Assembly (NCBI RefSeq): GCF_003315205.1
Contig: NZ_QNRR01000003.1
Span: forward strand, 186,001 to 250,000
DNA from: Roseimicrobium gellanilyticum
Lineage (GTDB): Bacteria > Verrucomicrobiota > Verrucomicrobiia > Verrucomicrobiales > Verrucomicrobiaceae
DNA: 64,000 bases
Direction of reading: 5' to 3'
The notes beneath the pieces were generated by a model, which worked only from the letters and a program-made list of their open reading frames with translations, made no database searches and was not told the DNA's origin. How positions within the stretch are numbered: the first letter of the stretch is position 1; every line of letters starts with the position of its first letter. Below, piece after piece: positions 28,666 through 37,393 of this stretch. Both the position numbers and the translations under genes were made by a program.

Positions 28666-29697
28666 TTATGAGACTTTCGTCACGCTGAAGCTGAAGTCCG
28701 GGCGCTTCTCAAACTCATGCAGCAGCTTTCCATTGGCATCAATGTGGCGGAAAATGAAACGCTGCTCGTTCGCCTGGATGTGGCTGAAGCCATAGACGGC
28801 CTTCGAGTAGGGGCCACGGTCGGCAATCTTCGGTTCACGCACACGGGCACCACCACCACCTGAAAGGATGTGGCTGGTCTTCTTTCCCGCGAACTCCAGA
28901 TGCTGGAGGTCATGGTCATGACCGCACATGTAGAGGTGAACGCCGTTTTCCTGCATCAACGAATCGAATGCCGCCTGCAGTGGCTTGGAGTCGCCGTGGA
29001 TGCCATTGCTATACAAAGGATGGTGCCCCACCACAATCGTCCACGTGGCACGTGGCTTTTTCAATTCTTCCTTGAACCAGTAGAGCTGCTCTTGCTCCTC
29101 TGCTTCAATAAGTGAGTTCTTCAGCTTCCCATCCTTTTTGTTCCTCCCACCACTCACGGCACGGAAGTTGGTGTCAAGGCAGATGAAGGTGACCAGCGGC
29201 TTGCCAGCGCTCCCCCCCATGTCCATGCGATGCCACTTGTTCGGCATGGTCCAACGGGTGCCGGGCTGCTTGCTGTACTCCACCTGCACGAGCTCTCCGC
29301 CTGCATTGTCGTGGTAGTCGTGGTTCCCCAGCACGGCGGGGCAGGGGCAGTCAAAGACACTCTTGGGGTACATGTCGTCAAACCCCGTCTTCCAGCGCTC
29401 CGACTTCAGGCCGCCGGTCATCTTGCTGTAGAAATTGTCCCCGAGAAGCAGGAGTCCTTTCGGCTTCACTCCGAGTCTCCCCACGTAACCCTTCATGCCA
29501 TCCGCCACGGCGGACTGGGCGGGTTGCATGCTGCCAAAATCACCCAGCGCAAACCAGTGCTGATCGTCCGCCGCGGACTCCGCTGCGGAGATGCCATCGG
29601 GACGCAGATTCAGGCCAAGGGCCGCGCTCGAGCAGAATACAGTCTTCAGCAGGCGGCGGCGTGACCAGGTGGTGGAGGAAGAGGGAGCAGTCTTCAT
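28666..29697 (-). CDS. Tat-exported metallophosphoesterase (tartrate-resistant acid phosphatase-like)
   Basis: The dimetal phosphoesterase motifs appear in order: GDFGSMQPAQ, GLLLLGDNFY, VLGNHDYHDN, VVGHHPLYSNG and MCGHDHDLQH. The spacing and the GDNFY and GHHPLYS forms match the ACP5/purple acid phosphatase-like group. A twin-arginine leader (STTWSRRRLLKTVFCSSAAL) targets it to the periplasm. The start is the ATG at 29697, which gives 343 residues; the frame stays open far upstream only because it overlaps the divergent kinase region. It probably releases phosphate from organic esters outside the cytoplasm. The divergent 94-base gap contains an 11-bp inverted repeat. Confidence 0.88.
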   Translation of the reverse strand: MKTAPSSSTTWSRRRLLKTVFCSSAALGLNLRPDGISAAESAADDQHWFALGDFGSMQPAQSAVADGMKGYVGRLGVKPKGLLLLGDNFYSKMTGGLKSERWKTGFDDMYPKSVFDCPCPAVLGNHDYHDNAGGELVQVEYSKQPGTRWTMPNKWHRMDMGGSAGKPLVTFICLDTNFRAVSGGRNKKDGKLKNSLIEAEEQEQLYWFKEELKKPRATWTIVVGHHPLYSNGIHGDSKPLQAAFDSLMQENGVHLYMCGHDHDLQHLEFAGKKTSHILSGGGGARVREPKIADRGPYSKAVYGFSHIQANEQRFIFRHIDANGKLLHEFEKRPDFSFSVTKVS

Positions 29698-29721
29698 TGG
29701 AAAAGGAAACGCGGGTACGGG

Positions 29722-29776
29722 CAAAACCTTGCCACACTTATATCCCACCGGACAAGCCTCCCCTTGCAAGGTTTTG
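29722..29776. promoter_or_regulatory. 11-bp perfect inverted repeat between the phosphoesterase and histidine kinase genes
   Basis: CAAAACCTTGC (29722-29732) and GCAAGGTTTTG (29766-29776) are exact reverse complements with a 33-base spacer, filling the divergent promoter gap. It may be a regulator site serving both directions, for instance for the adjacent LuxR-type response regulator. Assignment is inference. Confidence 0.45.
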
Positions 29777-29791
29777 GCCACTCGGCTTCGT

Positions 29792-31801
29792 ATGAGCAAC
29801 GTCTGCTTCATGGATACCGTCCACCGTCTCTGCACTTTCATCTGCCTGCTGGCCCTTGTGCCGCTCCGGGCACAGGCGGAGGGAGATCTGCTCTCCCGCG
29901 CAGCGCATGTGCTGGATGGGGAACTCCAACGCACGGATGCCCGCATTGGTCAGATTCATCAGATTCTTGGCACCCTGGCACGCGTTCCCGCCGAGCAGAC
30001 CGGGGAACGGCTCGGCTATCACAGCCGCATCCTTCAAGGGACGCCAGAACAGCTCTGGGTACAGATTGATCTGTCAGCCAGTGAGACACTCGACACCGTG
30101 GTAATCGTACCGGTGGTTCTGCCTAAGGAACAGGGTGGCATCGAAGGCTATGGCTTCCCGTGGCGCTTCAAGGTGGAAGTCTCGGATGACGCAGGCTTCG
30201 CGACGGCATCGACCATCGATGATCATACGAAGGCGGACTTCCCCAATCCCGGAAAGGTGCCCGTGATCCTGCGGGTAGGAGAGACGAAAGGAAGATATCT
30301 GCGTCTCACTTCCACCCTGCCCGCGGGCCGTCGCAACAAGAATGGGCAGGTCAGCTGGCCATCGCTGGCCCTGGCGGAAATCATGGTGCTGCGAAATGAT
30401 CGCAATCTCGCAGCTGGCCGCCCCGTCACCGCGCCGACTTCCCGTGAAGCACCCCCCGTATGGTCACTGGCAAATCTGACCGACAGCGAGAGCATTCTGG
30501 GACCACCTGTGGGCGCCGTGCCGACAGAGCGAAAGGGCTGGCACAGCATTGCCTATCCCGAGGCGAACACGCCATTAGAGATCACGCTCGATCTCGGGGA
30601 GGCATATCCCATCGAGGATGTGCGCCTCTTTCCCATGCGCTGGACGGGATACCCACACTGGGTGGGATTTGGTTTTCCTGTGCGCTTCAAGGTGGAGAGC
30701 GCGCTTGAACCTTCGTTCTCGCTCCCTCATCTCGTGGCAGACTTCACGGCGACCGACTTCCCGAATCCCGGGATGAATCCGACCGTGATGCCAGCCAATG
30801 GCATCATAGGAAGGTACGTCCGAATCACGACCACCAAACAGTGGGAACGTTTCACCGACCATGCGGTGGCCTTGTCCGAGGTGCAGGTGTATTCCGCGGG
30901 CAGAAACGCGGCCAAGGGCAGAACACCGCGCACCACCAGTGTTTACCCGGACAAGCCCTGGGCCGACGCGAATCTGGTGGATGGTGATGCCAGTGAGAAC
31001 CCCATCCTGGCATTCCCAGCGTGGATCGCGCAATTGGAGCGGAGTATTTCGCTGGAGCGTGAGCTGACCGAACTCGAAGAAGAGCGCACCGCACGCATGC
31101 AACAATGGCGGGAGTGGGCGATGTCAGCAGGCATCACTCTCGGCACACTGGTGCTTGTGCTGCCTACCGTCTTTCTCATCCGCAACAGCCTGCGGCGGAG
31201 ACGTGACCTTCGGCAACTCCGTGAACGCATCGCGCGTGACCTGCATGATGAAGTCGGCAGCAACCTGGCAGGCATTGCACTGCTTTCGCGTGAGGCGGAA
31301 AAGGCGGATGCAGCAGGGCGGGCATCCCTGCTGGAAGAGATCCAGCGCGTGGCGCAGGAGACCGCCGGCTCCATGCACGATCTGGTGTGGATGATCCAGC
31401 CCGGAGCTCCCGGTGACCTCGTGAACGGCCTGCGTGCACTCGCAGAGCGCATGCTCAAGGGGATGGAACAGGTGGCCTTCAATGCGATGGAGGACGCACG
31501 ACGGATCACCATGAGCCTGGACATGCGCCGCGAGCTTTATCTGATGTGCAAGGAGGTGCTGCAAAACATCGTAAAACACAGCCAGGCCACTGCCGCCGGC
31601 ATGCTCGTGGAAGTGAAAGGTGGCGCTCTAAAGGTCACTATCGATGACAATGGCCGCGGCTTCGATACCGCTGCGTCCTCCAACTCAGGTTTCGGACTCA
31701 ACAACCTTCGCGAGCGGGCGCGACGCATAGGAGGAAGTTGCGCCTTTGAGTCTGATACCGGAAAGGGAACAACGGTCACCATCACCGTCCCGCTGCAATA
31801 A
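29792..31801 (+). CDS. NarL/DegS-type sensor histidine kinase with discoidin-like periplasmic sensor
   Basis: A signal peptide (TFICLLALVPLRAQA) leads into about 400 extracytoplasmic residues. These contain two discoidin (F5/8 type C)-like modules: each has a WVQIDL / LEITLDLGEAYPIEDVRLFP-type strand, FPWRFKVEVSDD or FPVRFKVESAL, a DFPNPG turn and a GRYLRLTST / GRYVRITTT strand. A coiled segment and a membrane helix (about residues 442-464) follow. The HisKA_3 dimerisation domain (RERIARDLHDEVGSNLAG) has predicted phospho-accepting His485. HATPase_c follows, with VTIDDNGRGFD and GFGLNNLRERARRIGG. The discoidin modules suggest sensing of an extracellular carbohydrate. The response regulator gene begins four bases after the stop. 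The ATG at 29810 is an equally good start. Confidence 0.88.
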   Translation: MSNVCFMDTVHRLCTFICLLALVPLRAQAEGDLLSRAAHVLDGELQRTDARIGQIHQILGTLARVPAEQTGERLGYHSRILQGTPEQLWVQIDLSASETLDTVVIVPVVLPKEQGGIEGYGFPWRFKVEVSDDAGFATASTIDDHTKADFPNPGKVPVILRVGETKGRYLRLTSTLPAGRRNKNGQVSWPSLALAEIMVLRNDRNLAAGRPVTAPTSREAPPVWSLANLTDSESILGPPVGAVPTERKGWHSIAYPEANTPLEITLDLGEAYPIEDVRLFPMRWTGYPHWVGFGFPVRFKVESALEPSFSLPHLVADFTATDFPNPGMNPTVMPANGIIGRYVRITTTKQWERFTDHAVALSEVQVYSAGRNAAKGRTPRTTSVYPDKPWADANLVDGDASENPILAFPAWIAQLERSISLERELTELEEERTARMQQWREWAMSAGITLGTLVLVLPTVFLIRNSLRRRRDLRQLRERIARDLHDEVGSNLAGIALLSREAEKADAAGRASLLEEIQRVAQETAGSMHDLVWMIQPGAPGDLVNGLRALAERMLKGMEQVAFNAMEDARRITMSLDMRRELYLMCKEVLQNIVKHSQATAAGMLVEVKGGALKVTIDDNGRGFDTAASSNSGFGLNNLRERARRIGGSCAFESDTGKGTTVTITVPLQ

Positions 31802-31805
31802 CCCC

Positions 31806-32450
31806 ATGAGCACACGCGCCCGCATCTGGATTGCCGAAGACAACGCGACCTATCGCGGCGCCGTGGCGCGTGCCCTGAGTGCACGGGAGGAGATGCTGTG
31901 CGAGAAACAATTCTCCACAGGCAAGGCCCTGCTGCAGGCCCTTGATGGCAGGGACACCGCGCCGGATGTTATCTTGCTCGACGTGGGCCTGCCAGATGGC
32001 AGCGGGCTGGACCACATCCCCCGCATCCGCGATCTCGCTCCGGAATGCCGCGTATTGATTCTCACGGTCTTTGAAGAAGAGGGAAAAATCACCGAGGCCA
32101 TCTGCAACGGCGCCCAAGGCTACCTGCTAAAGAGCGCTTCCGTGGAGGAATTGGTGCAGGGCATCCAGCTCTCTCTCGCGGGCGGCGTGCCCATGACACC
32201 GCGCATTGCCCACTGCATGCTGAAGCTCTTCTCCCAGTTCGCGCCGAAACAGGCTGACTACGGACTCAGCGCGCGGGAGAAGGACACACTGGAACTCATG
32301 GTGCAGGGGTACATCCGCAAGGAGATTGCCGATCGCCTGGGACTGAGCCTGCACACGGTGGATACCTACCTGCGTGGAATCTACAAAAAGCTTGAAGTCA
32401 ATACCCGCACGGGTGCCGTCGCCAAGGCGCTGAAAGAGGGGCTGATTTGA
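31806..32450 (+). CDS. NarL/FixJ-family response regulator
   Basis: The 214 residues have an N-terminal receiver domain (IWIAEDNATYR, VILLDVGLPDGSG with phospho-acceptor Asp59, LTVFEEE, and Lys in YLLKSASVEEL) and a C-terminal LuxR-type helix-turn-helix (LSAREKDTLELMVQGYIRKEIADRL...VDTYLRGIYKKL). It is the partner of the histidine kinase four bases upstream. The in-frame extension back to 31746 overlaps the kinase, so the ATG at 31806 is chosen. The likely targets are the DUF1553/DUF1501 genes immediately downstream and perhaps the 29722-29776 inverted repeat. Confidence 0.93.
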   Translation: MSTRARIWIAEDNATYRGAVARALSAREEMLCEKQFSTGKALLQALDGRDTAPDVILLDVGLPDGSGLDHIPRIRDLAPECRVLILTVFEEEGKITEAICNGAQGYLLKSASVEELVQGIQLSLAGGVPMTPRIAHCMLKLFSQFAPKQADYGLSAREKDTLELMVQGYIRKEIADRLGLSLHTVDTYLRGIYKKLEVNTRTGAVAKALKEGLI

Positions 32451-32466
32451 GAGCAGGCTCTTACAG

Positions 32467-32486
32467 CCTCACGATCTCTCGTGAGG
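32467..32486 (+). terminator. Hairpin between the response regulator and the second DUF1553 gene
   Basis: CCTCACGA and TCGTGAGG form a perfect eight-base stem around TCTC, 17 bases after the regulator stop and 37 bases before the next start. There is no T run. It could attenuate read-through or stabilise an mRNA end. Confidence 0.5.
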
Positions 32487-32522
32487 GAAGATTCGCCGGG
32501 AATCCCGTATTCTCGGACATCC

Positions 32523-35500
32523 ATGCGTCGGTCCCTGCCTACTTCCCTGTTTCTCCTGCTGGCTGCGAATGCCTGCCCTGCGGCCGTGGACTTTGCGCGG
32601 GATGTCCGGCCCATCTTCGAGAAACACTGCTTTTCATGTCACGGTGAAACGAAACAGAAGGGCGGCCTGCGACTCGATGTGAAAGCTGCCGCCCTTAAGG
32701 GTGGCGAGGAGCACGGCAGCGCCATCCTTGCGGGCAATAGCAAGCAGAGCCCTCTCATCAAGTTTACCAGCGGTGAGGACAAGGACCTTCTCATGCCACC
32801 CAAGGGGGAACGGCTCTCGGACACCGAGGTGCAGACGTTGAAGCAATGGATCGATGCCGGTGCCTTGTGGCCGGATGACGGTGTGGCACTGAACGATCCG
32901 CTGAAGACACACTGGGCGTTTCAGTCAGTGAAGAGGCCAGCCGTGCCAAACAACACTCAAAGTAGCTCGATTGATGTCTTCATCGAAGAGAAGCTGGCAG
33001 AAAAAGGGCTGAAAATGTCGCCGCCTGCCGACGGACGCGTCCTCGTGCGTAGGATGTATTTTGACGTGGTCGGTCTGCCTCCGACACCTGAGCAGATTGC
33101 CACCTTCACCCGGGCCTACGGGAAAGACGCAGATCTCGCCGTGCGAAAGCTGGCGGATGATTTGCTCGCATCTCCGCACTACGGCGAACGCTGGGCAAGG
33201 CACTGGCTGGACGTGGTGCGATTTGCCGAGAGCGACGGCTTTGAGAAGAACTCTGCCCGCGCGAATGCATGGCCCTACCGTGACTATGTGATTCGCGCGC
33301 TGAACGAGGACCGTCCCTACGATCAGTTTGTGAAGGACCAACTCGCCGGCGACAGCACGGGTCAGGACGAGGCCACCGGCTTTCTTGTAGGTGGCGCGGT
33401 AGATACCGTGAAGAGTCCCGACCCGGTACTCACCGCTCAACAACGCGCGGATGAACTCAACGACATGGTGAGCGCCACCGGCGCTGCCTTCATGGGTCTC
33501 ACGCTGAATTGCGCAAGGTGCCACACGCACAAGTTCGACCCCGTATCCCACACGGACTACCATGCCATCGCGGCAGTCTTCTCCGGTGTGCGCCATGGTG
33601 AGCGCACCCTCAAACCATCGGACTATGACGATCGCATGGTGAAGGCGAAGAAGCTGGAAGGCCAACTCGAAGGAGTACAAACTCAATTGGCACGATTCGA
33701 ACCTGCAGCCACGACTGCACGCACACTCGTCATTCATCCTGAAGACAAGGAGCACACCATCAAGCTGCAAATGGCAAACGCCAAACGCACCACCTACGAG
33801 GGAGGAACCAATCGGGGTGAGAAATCCTACACTGGCACTGAAAAGGACCTGCCCACGCTGGGTGACGGCTATTGGGTGTGGCTGCACGAGAACGCGAAGG
33901 GCGATGTCTTCCAGTGGAAGCCGAAGGCGGAAGGCAAGTTCCGTGTGTGGATCTCCTGGGGCAGCGGATACAAATCGCATGACGAAGATGCGCGCTACAT
34001 CTTCGACCGGGACGGAAACCCAAAGACCACTGGAGACCAGATGGAAATCGGCAAAGCAGACCATCGAAAGTTTGCCGATGGCAGCGGCACCACCCCCAAC
34101 CGCAAGCTGTGGAGCGGGTTCAAGGATCTCGGAATGCACGAGTTCACGGCAAGTTCGAGTCTGATTCTGCGCGTGGGGGGCGACGAGGGATACCCCACGG
34201 CGGATGTGCTGGTGCTCCAGGAGGATCTCGTGAGTGGCGATGCGTCAGATAAGGCACAGTCGCCCAGAGTTCGTGTGCCAGTGAAGCGGAGCGCGAATAC
34301 GGAGCGATTCGCAGCCACGAGCGCGAAGTTCGTCCGCTTCACCATTGAGGACACCACACAGTTGCAGCCCTGTATGGATGAGCTGGAAGTCTTCACGACT
34401 GAAGAAAAGCCCAGAAATGTCGCGCTTGCTTCGCTGGGTGCGAAGGCCAGCGCCTCCAGCACACTGCCGGGATATGCAATTCATCAAGTCGCTCATCTCA
34501 ACGACGGCCTCTACGGAAATGACCATAGCTGGATCTCGGATGAGCCTGGCAAGGGCTGGGTACAAATCGAGTTCGCAAAACCCGAAATGATCGACCGCGT
34601 GGTGTGGAGTCGGGACCGCGACAATGTACCCCGCTACAACGACCGCTTGCCCACGAAGTATGCGGTGGAAATTTCGCAGAATGGCACCCATTGGGTGCGG
34701 GTGGCATCTCATCACGACCGCCTGGACGCTGCCACCAAGTTGGGCATCGCCACGATTGCTCGCGCTGATGGACTGCCAGCATCGGAAGCAATGCGGTTCC
34801 AGGCGTTGCAAGGCAAACGCACGCAACTCAGCCAGCTCATCACCGATGCCACCACGATGCCTATGGCCTATGCTGGGAAGTTCGCACCGCCCGTCGAGAT
34901 TCACCGGTATCAGCGCGGCGATGTGACCCAGCCGCGTGAAATCGTTGCGCCCAACGCACTTGCCTCGCTCGGACCGAAAATCACCTTCACGTCTGAGATG
35001 CCTGAGCACCAACGCCGTCTCGCCCTCGCGGAATGGCTGGTGCGCCGGGAGCACCCCCTTACGGCCCGCGTCATCGCAAATCGTCTCTGGCACTATCACT
35101 TCGGCACTGGCATCGTGGATACACCGAGCGACTTCGGAGTGAACGGCGGCAAACCCTCCCACCCTGCGCTGCTCGACTGGCTGGCCAGTGAACTCATGGA
35201 CAGTGACTGGAGCTTGAAGCACCTGCACCGGCTCATCCTCAACAGCGCCGCCTATCGACAGGACAGCGCCACCAATGAAGCGGCCATGAAGGTGGACGTC
35301 GGCTCTCGTCTTCTCTGGCGCTTCCCTCCACGCCGCATGGAAGCGGAACCTCTGCGTGACACGATTCTCGCTGTCAGTGGCTCCCTTGATCTGAAGATGG
35401 GCGGCCCTGGCTTCGACCTCTTCGAACCGAACACCAATTATGTGAAGGTGTACACCACCAAGACCGACTACGGCCCCACCGAGTTCCGGCGCATGGTGTA

Positions 35501-35846
35501 CCAGAACAAGCCCCGCGTGGAGTTGGACAACATCTTCGGCACGTTCGATTGCCCAGATGCCGGACAAGCCACTCCGAGCCGCACCTTGAGCACGACCCCA
35601 CTCCAGGCACTGAGCCTGTTGAACAGCAAATTCGCCGTGCAGCAGGCGGAGCTGTTCGCCGCACGCGTGCAGCGTGAAGCCGGAAGCGATACACGAGCTC
35701 AAATCAACCGTGCCTTCCTTCTCGCCTTTGGCCGTGAATCCACCACCGGGGAATCAAACGCAGCAGAGGCACTCGTGCGTGAATATGGCCTTCCCGCCCT
35801 ATGCCGTGCGCTCTACAACGCGAATGAGTTTCTGCAAATCCGGTAG
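32523..35846 (+). CDS. DUF1549/DUF1553 protein with N-terminal cytochrome c and discoidin (F5/8 type C) domain
   Basis: The 1107-residue protein begins with a signal peptide (PTSLFLLLAANACPA). A planctomycete-type cytochrome follows (CFSCHG starting near residue 36, then LLMPPKGERLSD). DUF1549 includes RRMYFDVVGLPPTPEQIATF and CARCHTHKFDPVSHTD. A mid-region with YWVWLHENAKGDVFQWKPK is followed by a discoidin-type module at about residues 636-745 (ASLGAKASASSTLPGYAI, WVQIEFAKPEMIDRVVWSRD, YAVEISQNGTHWVRVA). DUF1553 ends it (WLVRREHPLTARVIANRLWHYHFGTGI, TPLQALSLLNSKF). The discoidin module probably binds an extracellular glycan. It is followed after three bases by DUF1501. The ATG at 32523 is used because it starts at the signal peptide. 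Catalytic function is unknown. Confidence 0.93.
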   Translation: MRRSLPTSLFLLLAANACPAAVDFARDVRPIFEKHCFSCHGETKQKGGLRLDVKAAALKGGEEHGSAILAGNSKQSPLIKFTSGEDKDLLMPPKGERLSDTEVQTLKQWIDAGALWPDDGVALNDPLKTHWAFQSVKRPAVPNNTQSSSIDVFIEEKLAEKGLKMSPPADGRVLVRRMYFDVVGLPPTPEQIATFTRAYGKDADLAVRKLADDLLASPHYGERWARHWLDVVRFAESDGFEKNSARANAWPYRDYVIRALNEDRPYDQFVKDQLAGDSTGQDEATGFLVGGAVDTVKSPDPVLTAQQRADELNDMVSATGAAFMGLTLNCARCHTHKFDPVSHTDYHAIAAVFSGVRHGERTLKPSDYDDRMVKAKKLEGQLEGVQTQLARFEPAATTARTLVIHPEDKEHTIKLQMANAKRTTYEGGTNRGEKSYTGTEKDLPTLGDGYWVWLHENAKGDVFQWKPKAEGKFRVWISWGSGYKSHDEDARYIFDRDGNPKTTGDQMEIGKADHRKFADGSGTTPNRKLWSGFKDLGMHEFTASSSLILRVGGDEGYPTADVLVLQEDLVSGDASDKAQSPRVRVPVKRSANTERFAATSAKFVRFTIEDTTQLQPCMDELEVFTTEEKPRNVALASLGAKASASSTLPGYAIHQVAHLNDGLYGNDHSWISDEPGKGWVQIEFAKPEMIDRVVWSRDRDNVPRYNDRLPTKYAVEISQNGTHWVRVASHHDRLDAATKLGIATIARADGLPASEAMRFQALQGKRTQLSQLITDATTMPMAYAGKFAPPVEIHRYQRGDVTQPREIVAPNALASLGPKITFTSEMPEHQRRLALAEWLVRREHPLTARVIANRLWHYHFGTGIVDTPSDFGVNGGKPSHPALLDWLASELMDSDWSLKHLHRLILNSAAYRQDSATNEAAMKVDVGSRLLWRFPPRRMEAEPLRDTILAVSGSLDLKMGGPGFDLFEPNTNYVKVYTTKTDYGPTEFRRMVYQNKPRVELDNIFGTFDCPDAGQATPSRTLSTTPLQALSLLNSKFAVQQAELFAARVQREAGSDTRAQINRAFLLAFGRESTTGESNAAEALVREYGLPALCRALYNANEFLQIR

Positions 35847-35849
35847 CCC

Positions 35850-37331
35850 ATGAGAATGACCACGAGCAAGACCATGAACAATCGACACCTCCTCGATCGC
35901 CGCCGCTTCCTTGGAAACACCTTCCATGGACTGAGCGGCATCGCTCTGGCGTCGCTGCTTTCGCGTGACGGACTGCTCGCTTCGGCACCACCTGTCCGCC
36001 CACTCATCGATCCGGCGCGCCCCTATGCCCCCCGGCAGCCGCACTTCGCGCCAAAGGCACGCCGGGTGCTGGTCATCTTCTGCACCGGAGCCCTCAGTCA
36101 CGTCGACACCTTCGACTACAAGCCTGAGCTGGTGAAGCGGCACGATACGCCCATGCCCGGCAGCGGAAAGCTAGTCACCTTCCAAGGGGAGCAGGGCAAT
36201 CTCATCAAACCACTCTGGGACTTCAAGCCTCGCGGTCAGAGCGGCAAGATGGTGAGCGATCTCCTGCCGAACATCGCGGAGCTGGCGGATGACATGTGCT
36301 TCATCCACTCCATGACGGGCAAGAGCAACACGCACGGCCCCGCGGAGAGCCAGATGAGCACGGGCTTCACGCTGGACGGATTTCCCAGCATGGGATCGTG
36401 GGCGAGCTATGCGCTGGGCAGTGAATGCTCAGACATGCCGGCCTTTGTCGCAATCCCTGATCCACGTGGTGGTCCGCAGATTGGGCAGCGCCAGTGGGCG
36501 AATGGATTTCTTCCCGCTGTCTTCCAGGGCACGGCATTCAATGCAGACAAGCCCATTCCGAATCTCGCGCCGCCCGCGACCATCACGGCGGCCTCTGAGA
36601 AAGCTACTCGTGATTTCCTAAAGCGACTCAATGCGGAAAACCTGGCTCAGCATCCCGGGGACTCGGAACTCTCGGCGCGCGTGGCCAGCTACGAACTCGC
36701 GGCACGCATGCAACTTGCCGCCGCCGAATTGGGCGACTTCCGGGGTGAGAGCAAGACCACCCTGGATCTCTACGGTGCCAACGACACCAATGCTAGCAAG
36801 GCGGGCTTTGCAAAAAACTGCATTCTCGCACGCCGCCTGCTGGAGCGTGGAGTGCGGTTTGTGCAACTCTTCCACGGAAGCTACGCCATGGGTGAAGGCG
36901 TGGGCAACTGGGATGGGCACAAAACCATCGCGGCACAGTACCCAGGTCATGCTCAGATCCTGGATCAACCCTGCGCCGCGCTGCTGCGCGATCTGAAAGC
37001 ACGGGGTCTGATGCAGGACACGTTGGTCGCCTTCGTCACCGAGTTTGGCCGCATGCCCACGTTCCAGAAGGGAGCGAACGGGCGTGATCACAATCCCAAG
37101 GGGTTCACGGTATGGCTGGCAGGTGCCGGCGTAAAGAAAGCACACAGCCACGGTGCTACGGATGAGTTTGGCTACCAGGCTGTGCAGGATGTGACCACCA
37201 TCTACGATCTGCACGCCACCATGCTGCATCTGCTGGGACTCGACCACGAACGGCTCAGCTACTACCACAACGGAATTGAGCGCCGTCTCACGGATGTACA
37301 CGGGCATGTAATCACGCCCGTGCTTTCGTAA
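35850..37331 (+). CDS. DUF1501 family secreted protein (second copy)
   Basis: The 493 residues carry a Tat-like leader (LLDRRRFLGNTFHGLSGIAL). The DUF1501 core shows LVIFCTGALSHVDTFDYKPEL, LPNIAELADDMCFIHSM, FVTEFGRMPTFQKGANGRDH and NPKGFTVWLAGAGVKKAH. The gene starts three bases after the DUF1553 stop, so translation is probably coupled. It is a divergent paralogue of the protein at 14927-16357; the two share the domain plan but differ in most loops. The ATG at 35850 is kept, and 35874 is an alternative just before the leader. The enzymatic role of the family is unknown. Confidence 0.92.
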   Translation: MRMTTSKTMNNRHLLDRRRFLGNTFHGLSGIALASLLSRDGLLASAPPVRPLIDPARPYAPRQPHFAPKARRVLVIFCTGALSHVDTFDYKPELVKRHDTPMPGSGKLVTFQGEQGNLIKPLWDFKPRGQSGKMVSDLLPNIAELADDMCFIHSMTGKSNTHGPAESQMSTGFTLDGFPSMGSWASYALGSECSDMPAFVAIPDPRGGPQIGQRQWANGFLPAVFQGTAFNADKPIPNLAPPATITAASEKATRDFLKRLNAENLAQHPGDSELSARVASYELAARMQLAAAELGDFRGESKTTLDLYGANDTNASKAGFAKNCILARRLLERGVRFVQLFHGSYAMGEGVGNWDGHKTIAAQYPGHAQILDQPCAALLRDLKARGLMQDTLVAFVTEFGRMPTFQKGANGRDHNPKGFTVWLAGAGVKKAHSHGATDEFGYQAVQDVTTIYDLHATMLHLLGLDHERLSYYHNGIERRLTDVHGHVITPVLS

Positions 37332-37352
37332 ACAACACAGAAGGCAGCATAC

Positions 37353-37382
37353 CGTGAAAGGCTTCTGGAGAAGCCTTTCACG
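37353..37382. terminator. 30-bp near-perfect palindrome between convergent genes (AAGGCTTCT repeat family)
   Basis: Fourteen-base arms CGTGAAAGGCTTCT and AGAAGCCTTTCACG pair perfectly around GG. The hairpin lies between the ends of the rightward DUF1501 gene and the leftward FG-GAP gene, a typical place for a bidirectional terminator. Its core AAGGCTTCTGGAGAAGCCTT recurs twice at 46280-46404. Confidence 0.75.
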
Positions 37383-37393
37383 TTGAAGCCAGC

